Assembly: GCA_031288535.1 (NCBI GenBank) | Contig: JAITRF010000082.1 | Coordinates: forward strand, 1-54,334 | DNA: 54,334 nt | Source: Desulfovibrio sp. | Lineage (GTDB): Bacteria; Desulfobacterota; Desulfovibrionia; Desulfovibrionales; Desulfovibrionaceae | Direction: 5' to 3' | Shown: one piece after another, positions 42,758-52,212 of the stretch | Layout of the letters: the number at the start of each line of letters is the position of its first letter | Position numbering within the stretch: the first letter of the stretch is position 1 | Position numbers and translations under genes: made by a program | Notes under the pieces: model-generated | Told to the model about the DNA's origin: nothing | Databases searched by the model: none | Seen by the model: the letters and a program-made list of their open reading frames with translations, nothing else

Positions 42758-45550
42758 ATGGCCCCTCAAAAATCCGCCTCCGGCAAAACCGTTGAAACCA
42801 TCGTCCATGATGACAGCAAGCGGCTCAACATACCGACTGTTGAACTTTCCGGCGTGGCCCGCAAGCAGGATATGAACCCTGTTCAGGTGAGCTACAAACG
42901 CCGCGACCCCGACCTTGATCCACAACTTGTCTGGCGCGGCAAATATGGGCCGGAAGGCATGGAAGACGGCGAACTGCTTGTCCGCGCCGCGCCTCTTTAT
43001 ATTCAGGAAAAGGTGCATCCCAAAGTCCTCATTGACGATCTGAAAAAGGAAAGCGAAGCCAGAGCGAAAAAAGCAACGCCGCCCGCGCCGCAACAGTTGT
43101 CCCTTTTTGCCGATTTTAACGGCATCCCCGAAGGCGTGAATAAAACCGAGTTTTACCAGCACGAGCAAAACTGGAGCAACCGCCTGATCCTGGGCGATTC
43201 CCTGCAAGTCATGGCTGGACTGGCTGAACGTGAAGGTCTGCGCGGCAAGGTGCAGGCGATCTATTTTGACCCGCCCTACGGCATCAAGTTCAATTCCAAT
43301 TTCCAGTGGTCTACCACCAATAGAGACGTGAAAGACAATAAGGCTGATCACATTACCCGTGAGCCGGAACAGGTCAAAGCCTTTAGGGATACCTGGAAGG
43401 ATGGCATCCATAGCTATCTGAGCTATATCAGGGACAGGCTGATCGTAGCACGGGACTTGTTGACCGACAGCGGCAGCATTTTTGTGCAGATTGGCGATGA
43501 AAATGTGCATCGCGTGCGGGCGGTGATGGATGAAGTATTTGGGGAAGATAATTGCATTGCATCTATTATTGTTGAAAAAACGTCAAGTTCAAGTATGCAA
43601 TTCATTGATAGTGTGGCAGATTATATACTTTGGTATGCTAAAAATATTAATTTTTCAAAATTTAAGCAACTTTTTCAAGAAAAAAAGATTGATGATTTTT
43701 TATATGAATATAAATCTTTTCAAGATGAGTCCGGATATAGAAATCCTTCATTTCGATTTAATAAGGGAGAGAACGAAGATAATATATATGCAATCAAGCC
43801 ATTGACCTCCCAAACAAATGCTTCGACAACGCTTTATGATTATATTTTTCGCGGGAAAAAATATGCTTCTGGGAAACGTCAATGGGCAACGCCAATTCAC
43901 GGCATGGACAGAGTATCAAAAGCCAATAGAATTGAAATTCGCGCTTCTTCGATAGGTTTTGTTAGATTCTTTCACGATTTCTCAGTCGTACCAATCTCAA
44001 ATATCTGGACTGATACTGGGACGGGTAGCTTTACAGATCCAAAAGTTTACATTGTTCAAACAGGTGGGAAGATAGTTCAGCGCTGTTTGCTCATGACCAC
44101 CGACCCAGGCGATCTCGTCCTTGACCCCACCTGCGGTAGCGGCACCACTGCCTATGTCGCCGAACAATGGGGCCGCCGCTGGATAACCATAGACACGTCC
44201 CGCGTGGCTCTGGCCTTGGCCCGCGCCCGCCTTATGGGCGCGCGGTATCCGTATTACCTGCTGGCCGATTCGCCGGAAGGGCAGAAGAAAGAAGCGGCGG
44301 TCACACAAAGCGAACGTTCCTCCAGACCGACCTACGGCAAGATCAGCCACGGTTTTGTCTATGAGCGGGTGCCGCATATCACGCTCAAGTCTATCGCCAA
44401 TAACACGGAAATAGACGTGATTTGGGAAAAGTGGCAAGAAAAGCTAGAGCCCTTGCGCCAAAAACTCAACGCCGCCCTCGGCAAACAATGGGAAGAATGG
44501 GAAATCCCGCGAGAAGAAATCGCCTCTTGGCCGGATGCCGCCAAAAAACTTCATGCCTCGTGGTGGCAGGCCCGCATTGCCCGGCAGAAGGAAATTGACG
44601 CCTCAATCGCGGCCAAGGCGGATACCGAATTCCTCTACGACAAGCCCTATACGGACAATAAAAAGGTGCGCGTGGCCGGGCCGTTCACCGTGGAGAGCCT
44701 TTCCCCACATCGTATGCTGACCATTGATGAGAATGACGAGATCATTGATCCTCTTGAACAGGTTGTGCAGGATGGCGGCAAGGATTTCACGTCCATGATC
44801 CTGGAGGAATTGAAGGCCGCCGGTGTGCAGCAAGCTAATAAGGATGACAAAATTTCCTTCACCAGCCTCAAACCCTGGGCAGGTCGCTATATCAGCGGCG
44901 AGGGCGTGTATTCGGAAGGCGAAAACGAAAAACGCGCCGCCATTTTTATCGGCCCGGAGTTCGGAAGCGTGACCCGGCAAGATTTGGTCGCCGCCGCCAA
45001 GGAAGCGGCGGATGCCGATTTTGGCGTGCTGATCGCTTGCGCCTTCAACTATGACGCCGCTTCCGCCGATCTGCCGAGCCTTGGCCGTATGCCGATCCTC
45101 AAAGCTCGAATGAACGCTGATCTGCATATGTCTGCGGAACTTAAAAGCACAGGCAAGGGGAATCTTTTCATCATCTTCGGTGAGCCAGACATTGCCATTG
45201 AGGAAGTGGGCAAAAATCAAATTCAGGTGAGCATTAAGGGTGTTGACATTTTTGACCCGGCTAAGGGCGAAGTCCGCAGTGACGAACCGGATAAAATCGC
45301 CTGCTGGTTCATTGATACAGACTATAATGAGGAAAGCTTTTTTGTGCGCCACGCATATTTCCTGGGAGCCAACGACCCGTACAAGGCTCTGCAAACTAGC
45401 CTCAAAGCGGAAATTGATCGGGAAGCATGGGAAAGCCTGAACAGCGCCGTTTCCCGGCCTTTCGACAAGCCGAAGTCCGGCAGGATTGCCGTCAAGGTGA
45501 TCAACCACCTTGGGGATGAAGTGATGAAGGTGTATAGGGTGGAAGAATGA
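42758..45550 (+). CDS. site-specific DNA methyltransferase, beta-class, Mod-like with long extensions
   Basis: The 930-residue enzyme methylates DNA bases, probably N6-adenine. Motif IV is IYFDPPYG (about residue 170); motif I (SAM binding) is DPTCGSGTTAYVAEQWGRR (about 450). This order of IV, recognition domain, then I defines the beta class used by type III Mod subunits. The recognition region between them (43532-44075) is sharply AT-rich compared with its flanks. About 450 residues follow the catalytic core, much longer than normal Mod. AAGGAAGC precedes ATG 42758. Its end overlaps the DUF4062 gene by ATGA. With the restriction gene it should protect host DNA. Confidence 0.9.
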   Translation: MAPQKSASGKTVETIVHDDSKRLNIPTVELSGVARKQDMNPVQVSYKRRDPDLDPQLVWRGKYGPEGMEDGELLVRAAPLYIQEKVHPKVLIDDLKKESEARAKKATPPAPQQLSLFADFNGIPEGVNKTEFYQHEQNWSNRLILGDSLQVMAGLAEREGLRGKVQAIYFDPPYGIKFNSNFQWSTTNRDVKDNKADHITREPEQVKAFRDTWKDGIHSYLSYIRDRLIVARDLLTDSGSIFVQIGDENVHRVRAVMDEVFGEDNCIASIIVEKTSSSSMQFIDSVADYILWYAKNINFSKFKQLFQEKKIDDFLYEYKSFQDESGYRNPSFRFNKGENEDNIYAIKPLTSQTNASTTLYDYIFRGKKYASGKRQWATPIHGMDRVSKANRIEIRASSIGFVRFFHDFSVVPISNIWTDTGTGSFTDPKVYIVQTGGKIVQRCLLMTTDPGDLVLDPTCGSGTTAYVAEQWGRRWITIDTSRVALALARARLMGARYPYYLLADSPEGQKKEAAVTQSERSSRPTYGKISHGFVYERVPHITLKSIANNTEIDVIWEKWQEKLEPLRQKLNAALGKQWEEWEIPREEIASWPDAAKKLHASWWQARIARQKEIDASIAAKADTEFLYDKPYTDNKKVRVAGPFTVESLSPHRMLTIDENDEIIDPLEQVVQDGGKDFTSMILEELKAAGVQQANKDDKISFTSLKPWAGRYISGEGVYSEGENEKRAAIFIGPEFGSVTRQDLVAAAKEAADADFGVLIACAFNYDAASADLPSLGRMPILKARMNADLHMSAELKSTGKGNLFIIFGEPDIAIEEVGKNQIQVSIKGVDIFDPAKGEVRSDEPDKIACWFIDTDYNEESFFVRHAYFLGANDPYKALQTSLKAEIDREAWESLNSAVSRPFDKPKSGRIAVKVINHLGDEVMKVYRVEE

Positions 45551-46818
45551 GTTATAAAGCCATTGTACATCGTGTCATGATTTCATGCCCTGGTGACGCG
45601 CATCAAGAACGTGATATTGCCCGCGATGTTATTTATAAATGGAATTCAGCACATGCAGAAGCTACGAGAAAAATTATACTGCCGATAGATTGGCTACATG
45701 ATGCCGTACCTGATGCCGCAACATCTCCACAGGAGAGCATTAATCAACAAGTGACGGATAAGGCTGATATGCTTATCGCTATATTTCGCCACCGGATTGG
45801 CACGCCAACAGATGAATTTCCTAGTGGGACAGTAGAAGAAATTGAAAACTTTATAACATCCGGGAAACCAGTACTGCTATATTTTTCAAGTGCAGATGTT
45901 CCACCTGATATGATCAGGCAATATAGCGAGCTTGATATATTAAAGAATAAATATAAACCTTCATCATTTTACGGAGAATTTTCATCACCTGACAATTTTA
46001 GGCAAAAACTATCTCAACATATTCAACAAAAATCGCATGATCTACCAAGACTATCAGATTTAGGAGTGCAAGATGATAATATAGTGAAAACTGATAAATC
46101 AAAAATTAACATAAAAGATTCAGTAGCAAAAAATATAAATCTTAAATATTTATCAACGCAGTATAAAGGACAAATTACATTTAACTATTCAAATAATAAT
46201 GGTGACTATGCTATTGGGGACGGAGAATTATTATTTGAATTGAAATTTTCAAAAGCAAGTGATACTGCTATATATCTTTACAGTGATCCACCAAGTATTC
46301 TAGCTATTGCTTCTGTAAAGAATGTTAGTGAAATTACACATATATCCAATGCTGAAGAATATGATCAATCATCAAGGTGCCGAACTATACAAATAAATGA
46401 GATAGCTATATTAAAAAATGTAAATTTGTTTTATGCGGCGATTAAAATAATTAATATCAAAGATGACATGCGCGGTGCAGACAATGACGAGATAACTTTT
46501 GATTATATGATATTGCCTGATAGAACATCAAATTTTTCAACGTACAAATACAATGGTGACCGAGATTATGCAACACGTTCATCTAATTTAACTGATAGCG
46601 ATATTCAAATTATTTCTGAAGCATTAAATAATGATGGTCGTTTTATATTTGCTCCAAACTTTGATATGGATGCCAGACAAGAAGCAAAACTGGTATCTTC
46701 CATTAAAAGATTAGAAGTTGCTGGTTTGCTTGAAGCCAAAGAGGATAAAAGAGAAATTTTTTTCCTGACGGAGAAAGGATTTGAATTAGCGGACACGTTG
46801 CCAGGAAAGAAACCTTAA
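45547..46818 (+). CDS. DUF4062 (TIR/SIR2-like fold) protein with C-terminal winged helix
   Basis: The 423-residue protein has an N-terminal DUF4062 domain (about 1-160). Its segments are VMISCPGDAHQERDIARDV, WNSAH, LPIDW, PQESINQQVTDKADMLIAIF, IGTPTDE and GTVEEIENFITSGKPVLLYF. The central domain is not recognised, and the C-terminal stretch (SIKRLEVAGLLEAKEDKRE) resembles a winged helix. DUF4062 is distantly related to TIR-like folds used as NAD-directed or signalling effectors in immunity. The gene is very AT-rich, unlike the methylase and helicase genes on both sides, yet it overlaps both (4 bases and 1 base). That suggests a cassette swapped into a coupled operon. Effector function is inference. 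Confidence 0.75.
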   Translation: MSYKAIVHRVMISCPGDAHQERDIARDVIYKWNSAHAEATRKIILPIDWLHDAVPDAATSPQESINQQVTDKADMLIAIFRHRIGTPTDEFPSGTVEEIENFITSGKPVLLYFSSADVPPDMIRQYSELDILKNKYKPSSFYGEFSSPDNFRQKLSQHIQQKSHDLPRLSDLGVQDDNIVKTDKSKINIKDSVAKNINLKYLSTQYKGQITFNYSNNNGDYAIGDGELLFELKFSKASDTAIYLYSDPPSILAIASVKNVSEITHISNAEEYDQSSRCRTIQINEIAILKNVNLFYAAIKIINIKDDMRGADNDEITFDYMILPDRTSNFSTYKYNGDRDYATRSSNLTDSDIQIISEALNNDGRFIFAPNFDMDARQEAKLVSSIKRLEVAGLLEAKEDKREIFFLTEKGFELADTLPGKKP

Positions 46819-48974
46819 TGACTTTAGAATTTCGCATTGCCGACACCTTCACCGCCAGCTTGACCAAGCTGACCGTTGACGAGCAAAAGCTGGTCAAACA
46901 GACCGCTTTTGACGCACAGGTGAATCCTGCAAGCCCCGGCCTCAACTTCCACAAGCTGGATCGGGGAAGGGACAAGCATTTCTGTGCACTATATGTGGGT
47001 ATAGATATTCGTATTATCGTCCATCGCACTCAAAAAAGCATACTTTTCTGTTACACGGATCATCACGATAAAGCATACACATGGGCAGAGAACCGTAAGC
47101 TGGAAATCCATCCTAAAACCGGCGCTGCTCAGATGGTGGAATTGCGTGAGGTGGTTCAATCCGTTGTTTCCAAAGTTTCTGCCGATCCTTCCAAGACCAT
47201 TTTTTCTTCGCTATCGGATGATATGCTTCAAAGTTACGGGGTTCCGCTGGAACTCTTACCTGCCGTCCGAACTCTTGCCGATCAGGATGCCTTGCTGGAA
47301 TTTGCTGACTGCCTTCCGGCTGAGGCTGCGGAAGCCTTACTTGATCTGGCTGTTGGCCGCATACCTGCGCCAAAGCAATCTGCTGTTTCTTCTCCGGGCG
47401 CTGGAGAAGTTACAATGGCCTTCGACAACGCATTAGGTTCTCGGAAGCCATCGTCGGGCGAAGAGGAGATTCCCGCCGCCGCGTTCAGTCACCCCGATGC
47501 CCAACGCCGTTTCCGCCTTATGGGCAGTGCGGAAGAGCTACACCGTGCATTGGAGTATCCTTGGGATAAATGGATCGTCTTCCTGCACCCTGACCAGCAG
47601 GCGTTGGTTGAAGGAAAATACAAAGGCCCGGTTAAAGTCTGCGGTTCGGCAGGGACAGGTAAAACAGTCGTCGCCCTGCACCGGGCCGCGTACCTTGCCC
47701 GTACCTATCCTGATGCTCGTATTCTGCTGACCACCTTGAGCGATCCCCTTGCCAACGCGCTTCAGTCCAAGATCAACTGCCTTCTGGCCCATGAGCCGAA
47801 ACTGGCGGAACGCATAGACTTATGCTCTTTGGAAAGCCTTGCAAAACACCTTTTCCGAATCCATGCCAATGAGAACACGCATGGTGTGGCCTTGGTGACA
47901 CGCGGCCAGATTTTGAAGCTACTGGAACAGGAAGCCGCTTCCATCGGCCTGACAGGGTATAAAACGGCTTTTCTTTACGCCGAATGGCGGGAACTGGTGG
48001 ATGCCCGGCAACTGACCACTTGGGAAGAATACCGGGCAACACCTCGTCTTGGGCGTAAAACCCGCCTTTCCGAACAGCGGCGTCAGGCGCTTTGGTCGTT
48101 GTTTGAGCGGGTCAACAAAGTTTTAGCTGAAAACAAGCTTTACACCGAATCAGTCTTATATACCCGCCTTGTCGAAATTTTGGGCAACCTCAAGCACCCG
48201 CCGTTCGATTTCATTATCGTGGATGAAGCCCAAGACTTGAGCTATGCCCAAATGCGTTTTGTGGCCGCTTTGGGAGCGCATCGGCAAGATGCCTTGTGTT
48301 TCTGCGGGGACTTGGGCCAGCGCATTTTTCAACTGCCGTTTTCATGGAAGGCTTTGGGAGTGGACATACGCGGGCGCTCCATTACTTTGCGCATCAATTA
48401 CCGCACATCACACCAGATACGCAGTCAGTCCGACAAGCTCCTGGATGCGGAACTTACTGATGCGGACGGCAACGCGGAATCGCGGAGCAATCCTGTTTCG
48501 GTTTTCAACGGCCCGCCGCCTGAGATAGCACGTTTCAACTCTTCTGATGAAGAGAGCGATGGCATAGCCGCATGGCTAATCGCAAAACGTGAGCATAATA
48601 TTTTCCCACGCGAAATTTCCGTTTTCGTCCGTTCTGAAATTGAAATCCCCCGCGCTGCCGCCGCCTTGGAGAAAGCGCAATTCCCCTATGTTATCCTGGG
48701 AAGTGATATGGACATTCCCAAGGATAAAGTCACCATAGCCACCATGCACTTGGCAAAGGGGCTGGAGTTTTGCGCTGTCGCCGTCATGGCCTGTGATGCC
48801 GAAGTCATACCTTCGCAACAACGGATTGAGGATATGGGCGAAGATGCCGACCTGGAAGATGTCTACAATACGGAGCGCCAGCTTTTGTATGTAGCCTGTA
48901 CACGGGCGCGTGATCATCTGTTTATCAGCGGTATTGAGCCTGTTTCAGAATTTATTGATGATTTAACAATTTGA
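46818..48974 (+). CDS. RelE/ParE-like domain fused to a UvrD-type SF1 helicase
   Basis: Residues 1-95 (FTASLTKLTVDEQKLVKQ, HKLDRGRDKHFCALYV, RIIVHRTQKSILFCYTDHHD) have the pattern of a RelE/ParE toxin fold. From about residue 240 a UvrD/Rep helicase follows. Walker A is GSAGTGKTVVALHRA, Walker B FIIVDEAQDLS, then GDLGQRIF, LRINYRTS, MHLAKGLEF and YVACTRARDHLF, all in order. It would be an ATP-driven DNA or RNA translocase; the N-terminal part could be an RNase or a binding module. It shares one base (TAATG) with the DUF4062 gene. Similar fusions are known from databases but not well characterised. Helicase identity is firm. Confidence 0.88.
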   Translation: MTLEFRIADTFTASLTKLTVDEQKLVKQTAFDAQVNPASPGLNFHKLDRGRDKHFCALYVGIDIRIIVHRTQKSILFCYTDHHDKAYTWAENRKLEIHPKTGAAQMVELREVVQSVVSKVSADPSKTIFSSLSDDMLQSYGVPLELLPAVRTLADQDALLEFADCLPAEAAEALLDLAVGRIPAPKQSAVSSPGAGEVTMAFDNALGSRKPSSGEEEIPAAAFSHPDAQRRFRLMGSAEELHRALEYPWDKWIVFLHPDQQALVEGKYKGPVKVCGSAGTGKTVVALHRAAYLARTYPDARILLTTLSDPLANALQSKINCLLAHEPKLAERIDLCSLESLAKHLFRIHANENTHGVALVTRGQILKLLEQEAASIGLTGYKTAFLYAEWRELVDARQLTTWEEYRATPRLGRKTRLSEQRRQALWSLFERVNKVLAENKLYTESVLYTRLVEILGNLKHPPFDFIIVDEAQDLSYAQMRFVAALGAHRQDALCFCGDLGQRIFQLPFSWKALGVDIRGRSITLRINYRTSHQIRSQSDKLLDAELTDADGNAESRSNPVSVFNGPPPEIARFNSSDEESDGIAAWLIAKREHNIFPREISVFVRSEIEIPRAAAALEKAQFPYVILGSDMDIPKDKVTIATMHLAKGLEFCAVAVMACDAEVIPSQQRIEDMGEDADLEDVYNTERQLLYVACTRARDHLFISGIEPVSEFIDDLTI

Positions 48975-48975
48975 G

Positions 48976-49113
48976 GTGATTACAGGAAAAAAATATGTTA
49001 TTTCATATAAATATGATTCAGGCGTTTATGCAATCGAACCGCGTAACCTTTATGGGTACTCAACATGGCCAACAATGAGAATATTCCCTTTATTCAAGGG
49101 CAAAAGATTATAG
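48976..49113 (+). other. possible gene remnant or short coding frame before the SNF2 gene
   Basis: GTG 48976 begins 45 codons (VITGKKYVISYKYDSGVYAI, then EPRNLYGYSTWPT). The frame runs into the next gene's 5' end. The composition looks protein-like and could be the relic of a gene removed when SNF2 was joined. A 26-codon alternative frame starting at 48995 also exists. Neither has a partner that I can name. Confidence 0.25.
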
Positions 49114-52100
49114 ACAAAAGCGACCCCGGAAATATCGCTGAGTACACAGGTAAATATCGTCGTATAGGTTCTGCGCTGACGGTGGAGATTAAATTTCCCA
49201 ACGGTAGTACTCGGCACCGCCCCGTCTCATGCATATCTCCTGTGGAGGAAGGCAAGACCAGCAGTTTGCTGGAGCAAATGCAAGATGAACTTTTTGGGAG
49301 TCTATCGGATCTGCGGCAACTCATTACCTATGAGAAGCTCAAAGGATCGCTGCACGATGTAGTTTATTCGATGGAAACTGCGCAGATCGATTTTTATCCA
49401 TACCAGTACAAACCGGTAATCAAATTTATCAATTCTCCTTCTGAAAGGTTGTTGTTGGCCGACGAAGTCGGTTTGGGTAAAACCATTGAGGCGGCGCTCA
49501 TTTGGATGGAGATGCAAGCCCGCTATCAAGCAAAACGCCTTTTGGTCGTCTGCCCCAAAATTTTGGCGGAAAAGTGGCGCACCGAACTACAGCAAAAATT
49601 CCTCATTGATGCCAAAGTCGTTGATTTTGGTGGGCTCCGGGGCGAAGTTCAAAATCTAAAAAAATACGGCGAAAACTATCCATTTGCGCTAATCGGCACC
49701 TATTCCGGCTTAAGACCCCCCAAAAGCGGACTCAACGAGCTAAGAACCCGCCCGGAAGACGATAACGCCTCTTCCCCCAAAGTGGAGCTTTTACGTGAAT
49801 TGCGCTTCTGGTCAGAAGAATACCAAGCGATAGATCTCGTTATTTTTGATGAAGCGCACTATATGCGCAATCAAGCAACGACCACCTTCCTGCTCGGCGA
49901 GAGCCTGTCCACAGCAGAAGCCGCTAGGGCTGTACTTTGCGTTTCCGCAACTCCTGTGAACAATAGCAATACGGATCTGCACAGTCTGCTCAGGCTTATT
50001 GATGAAGATTTTTTTGCCACACAAGTCAGCTTCGAGAGCTTAATTCAAATTAATAGGCCTGCGGTCGAGGCGGCTAACGCATTATCCAGACACCCTGTAG
50101 ATAGGGAAATACTATCACATGCGCTTGAGCGTATGAGCTCTATTCCGTATATCAGCAACTCTCCATATTTTCCAGAACTGCTCGAGAAGTTGGACATACT
50201 TGAGCAAAAAAACTTCTCCGATCTGGCCTTGCTTGCAAAATGCCAAGATATTACTGAAAAAATGAACGTATTGGGAGCATATATCAATAGAACTCGCCGG
50301 GTACAGGTGCAAGAAAGGAGGCCGATCAGAGTCCCTATCGTCCGGCCTGTTAGCTACACGCAGGGTGAAATGGATCTGTACCAAGCAATACTCGGCGCTG
50401 TTAGGGCACATTGTATAAAAAACAACTCGGAATTCCATGTGTTTCAAATCATGACGTGGCAACTGATGGCCGCCAGTTGTCTTCCGGCCTTTGTCGAAAA
50501 AATAAAAGCAGGCCAAGTGAGCGAATCAGGCAATGTTCTCGCAGAAGCCTTTGGAGGAGCTGAAAATGACGATACAACGCCCGCAAATATAGGGCAGGAA
50601 ATCGCATCATGGTCGGAATTGCTAAATTACAACTTTGAAGGCAACGATTCCAAACTGGCCGATCTGTGTGCGCTTTTGAAGACCGAATCCAAGGAAAAAA
50701 TAATCATATTTTCCTACTATCGGGGTACGCTGGCTTACCTGCAAAGAAAACTCAAAGAATTTGGTGAAACGGTAACCGTCATTCATGGCGGCATTCCGAT
50801 GGAAAACCGATGGGCAGAGATCGAGAGTTTTCGTTCGCCCACTGGCCCGAGAATCCTGCTTGCTTCAGAGGTTGGCAGTGAAGGCATTGACTTACAATTT
50901 TGCCGTATACTCATCAATTATGACCTACCCTGGAATCCGATGCGAGTGGAGCAGCGAATCGGTCGTATTGACCGTATTGGGCAAACTGCAAAGCGTTTAT
51001 CCATAGTTAATTTCAAAATCCACGGCACCATTGAAAAGCGAATTTATGAGAAATTGCATGAAAAATTGGAAAAATTCAGCAATAGCCTCGGCGATCTGGA
51101 TGAAGTGCTCGGAACTGAGGTCAAAAAACTTACCATTGACCTCTTAAATAAAAATCTTACGCAAGAAGAGGAAAATAAACGTATCAGCCAAACACAACAG
51201 GCTATTGAGAAGAAACAACTCGACATGAAGCATCTTGAAGAGTCTGGTGAAGGACTTATTGCGCTATCCGACTATGTGCAAAAGAAAATCGAAGAAGATC
51301 GTGGTAGGGGGAGATATATACAACCATCTGAACTTGAAACATATGTCACTAGTTTTTTTAGTCGTTTCTTTAATGGAACTGTAATTAATTACAATACTCC
51401 TGCACAAAACTGCATGCAAATATCACTTTCCGATGAGGCAAGAGAGTCCCTTTTCGACTTCATCAGAGATGATAGGACAATGATTGCTACACACCTACGC
51501 CAAAAAACTATTAATATGACATTTGACCGGAAGACTGCACAAACCATTAGGAGAGAAAAACGAGTTGCCTTTATTAACCATATGTCACCATTCATTCGCT
51601 GGATAACTAAATTTAATAAAGAAAATGAGATTAGCCTGCATAAAATTTCTTCTGTTGCATATAATACCAATCTACTTCCTCCTGGAACATACATTTTCCG
51701 AATAGATAGATGGACATTAAAAGGCATAGCAATGAGAGAAAGACTGGCTTATGGATTTATTTCTCTTGAAAACGGAACTTGTGTGCCATCATATGAATCA
51801 GAAACAATATTCCAAGATATATTCAAAAACGGTTCTCAATGGCCATACAGAGAATACGATAAGAACGTACTTTCAAAAAGATATGATGCTCTCGAAGAAT
51901 ATATGTATGCCCAGTTTCACGAAGAAGCTAAAGACTTTGAGCTTGAAAATGCAAACATAATTCAGATCAAAAAAGATCGTGTATCAACTATATTCGAAAA
52001 TAAAATTAGGCACGTTAAACAGCGACTGGAAACTCTTATTGAAAATATGCGAGGCGAGCAGATCGTAAATATGACAAAGGCGCGTATCAGAAAAAATGAG

Positions 52101-52199
52101 GCCATAATGCGTGATAAGATTGAAAAATTTGAAAGAAACGAAAATGTTGAACCTGATGCAAACATTGTAGCTTTAGGTATTGTCAAAATAGAATCCTAA
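49065..52199 (+). CDS. SNF2-family (RapA/DrmD-like) helicase
   Basis: The 1044-residue protein has an SNF2/HepA-type ATPase core. Walker A lies in LLADEVGLGKTIEAALIW and box II in LVIFDEAHYMRN. CVSATPVNN, SEVGSEGIDLQFCRILINYD and VEQRIGRIDRIGQT complete the motor. Downstream is a long coiled-coil region (about 680-760, Gln/Glu/Lys-rich) and an AT-rich C-terminal half of unknown fold. It translocates on duplex DNA and could remodel restriction or phage complexes. DrmD of class 1 DISARM is also an SNF2 helicase, but DrmA, DrmB and DrmC are absent here. The actin-fold ATPase gene follows 13 bases later, so the two are probably partners. Confidence 0.87.
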   Translation: MANNENIPFIQGQKIIDKSDPGNIAEYTGKYRRIGSALTVEIKFPNGSTRHRPVSCISPVEEGKTSSLLEQMQDELFGSLSDLRQLITYEKLKGSLHDVVYSMETAQIDFYPYQYKPVIKFINSPSERLLLADEVGLGKTIEAALIWMEMQARYQAKRLLVVCPKILAEKWRTELQQKFLIDAKVVDFGGLRGEVQNLKKYGENYPFALIGTYSGLRPPKSGLNELRTRPEDDNASSPKVELLRELRFWSEEYQAIDLVIFDEAHYMRNQATTTFLLGESLSTAEAARAVLCVSATPVNNSNTDLHSLLRLIDEDFFATQVSFESLIQINRPAVEAANALSRHPVDREILSHALERMSSIPYISNSPYFPELLEKLDILEQKNFSDLALLAKCQDITEKMNVLGAYINRTRRVQVQERRPIRVPIVRPVSYTQGEMDLYQAILGAVRAHCIKNNSEFHVFQIMTWQLMAASCLPAFVEKIKAGQVSESGNVLAEAFGGAENDDTTPANIGQEIASWSELLNYNFEGNDSKLADLCALLKTESKEKIIIFSYYRGTLAYLQRKLKEFGETVTVIHGGIPMENRWAEIESFRSPTGPRILLASEVGSEGIDLQFCRILINYDLPWNPMRVEQRIGRIDRIGQTAKRLSIVNFKIHGTIEKRIYEKLHEKLEKFSNSLGDLDEVLGTEVKKLTIDLLNKNLTQEEENKRISQTQQAIEKKQLDMKHLEESGEGLIALSDYVQKKIEEDRGRGRYIQPSELETYVTSFFSRFFNGTVINYNTPAQNCMQISLSDEARESLFDFIRDDRTMIATHLRQKTINMTFDRKTAQTIRREKRVAFINHMSPFIRWITKFNKENEISLHKISSVAYNTNLLPPGTYIFRIDRWTLKGIAMRERLAYGFISLENGTCVPSYESETIFQDIFKNGSQWPYREYDKNVLSKRYDALEEYMYAQFHEEAKDFELENANIIQIKKDRVSTIFENKIRHVKQRLETLIENMRGEQIVNMTKARIRKNEAIMRDKIEKFERNENVEPDANIVALGIVKIES

Positions 52200-52212
52200 G
52201 CAGGTGACTATA

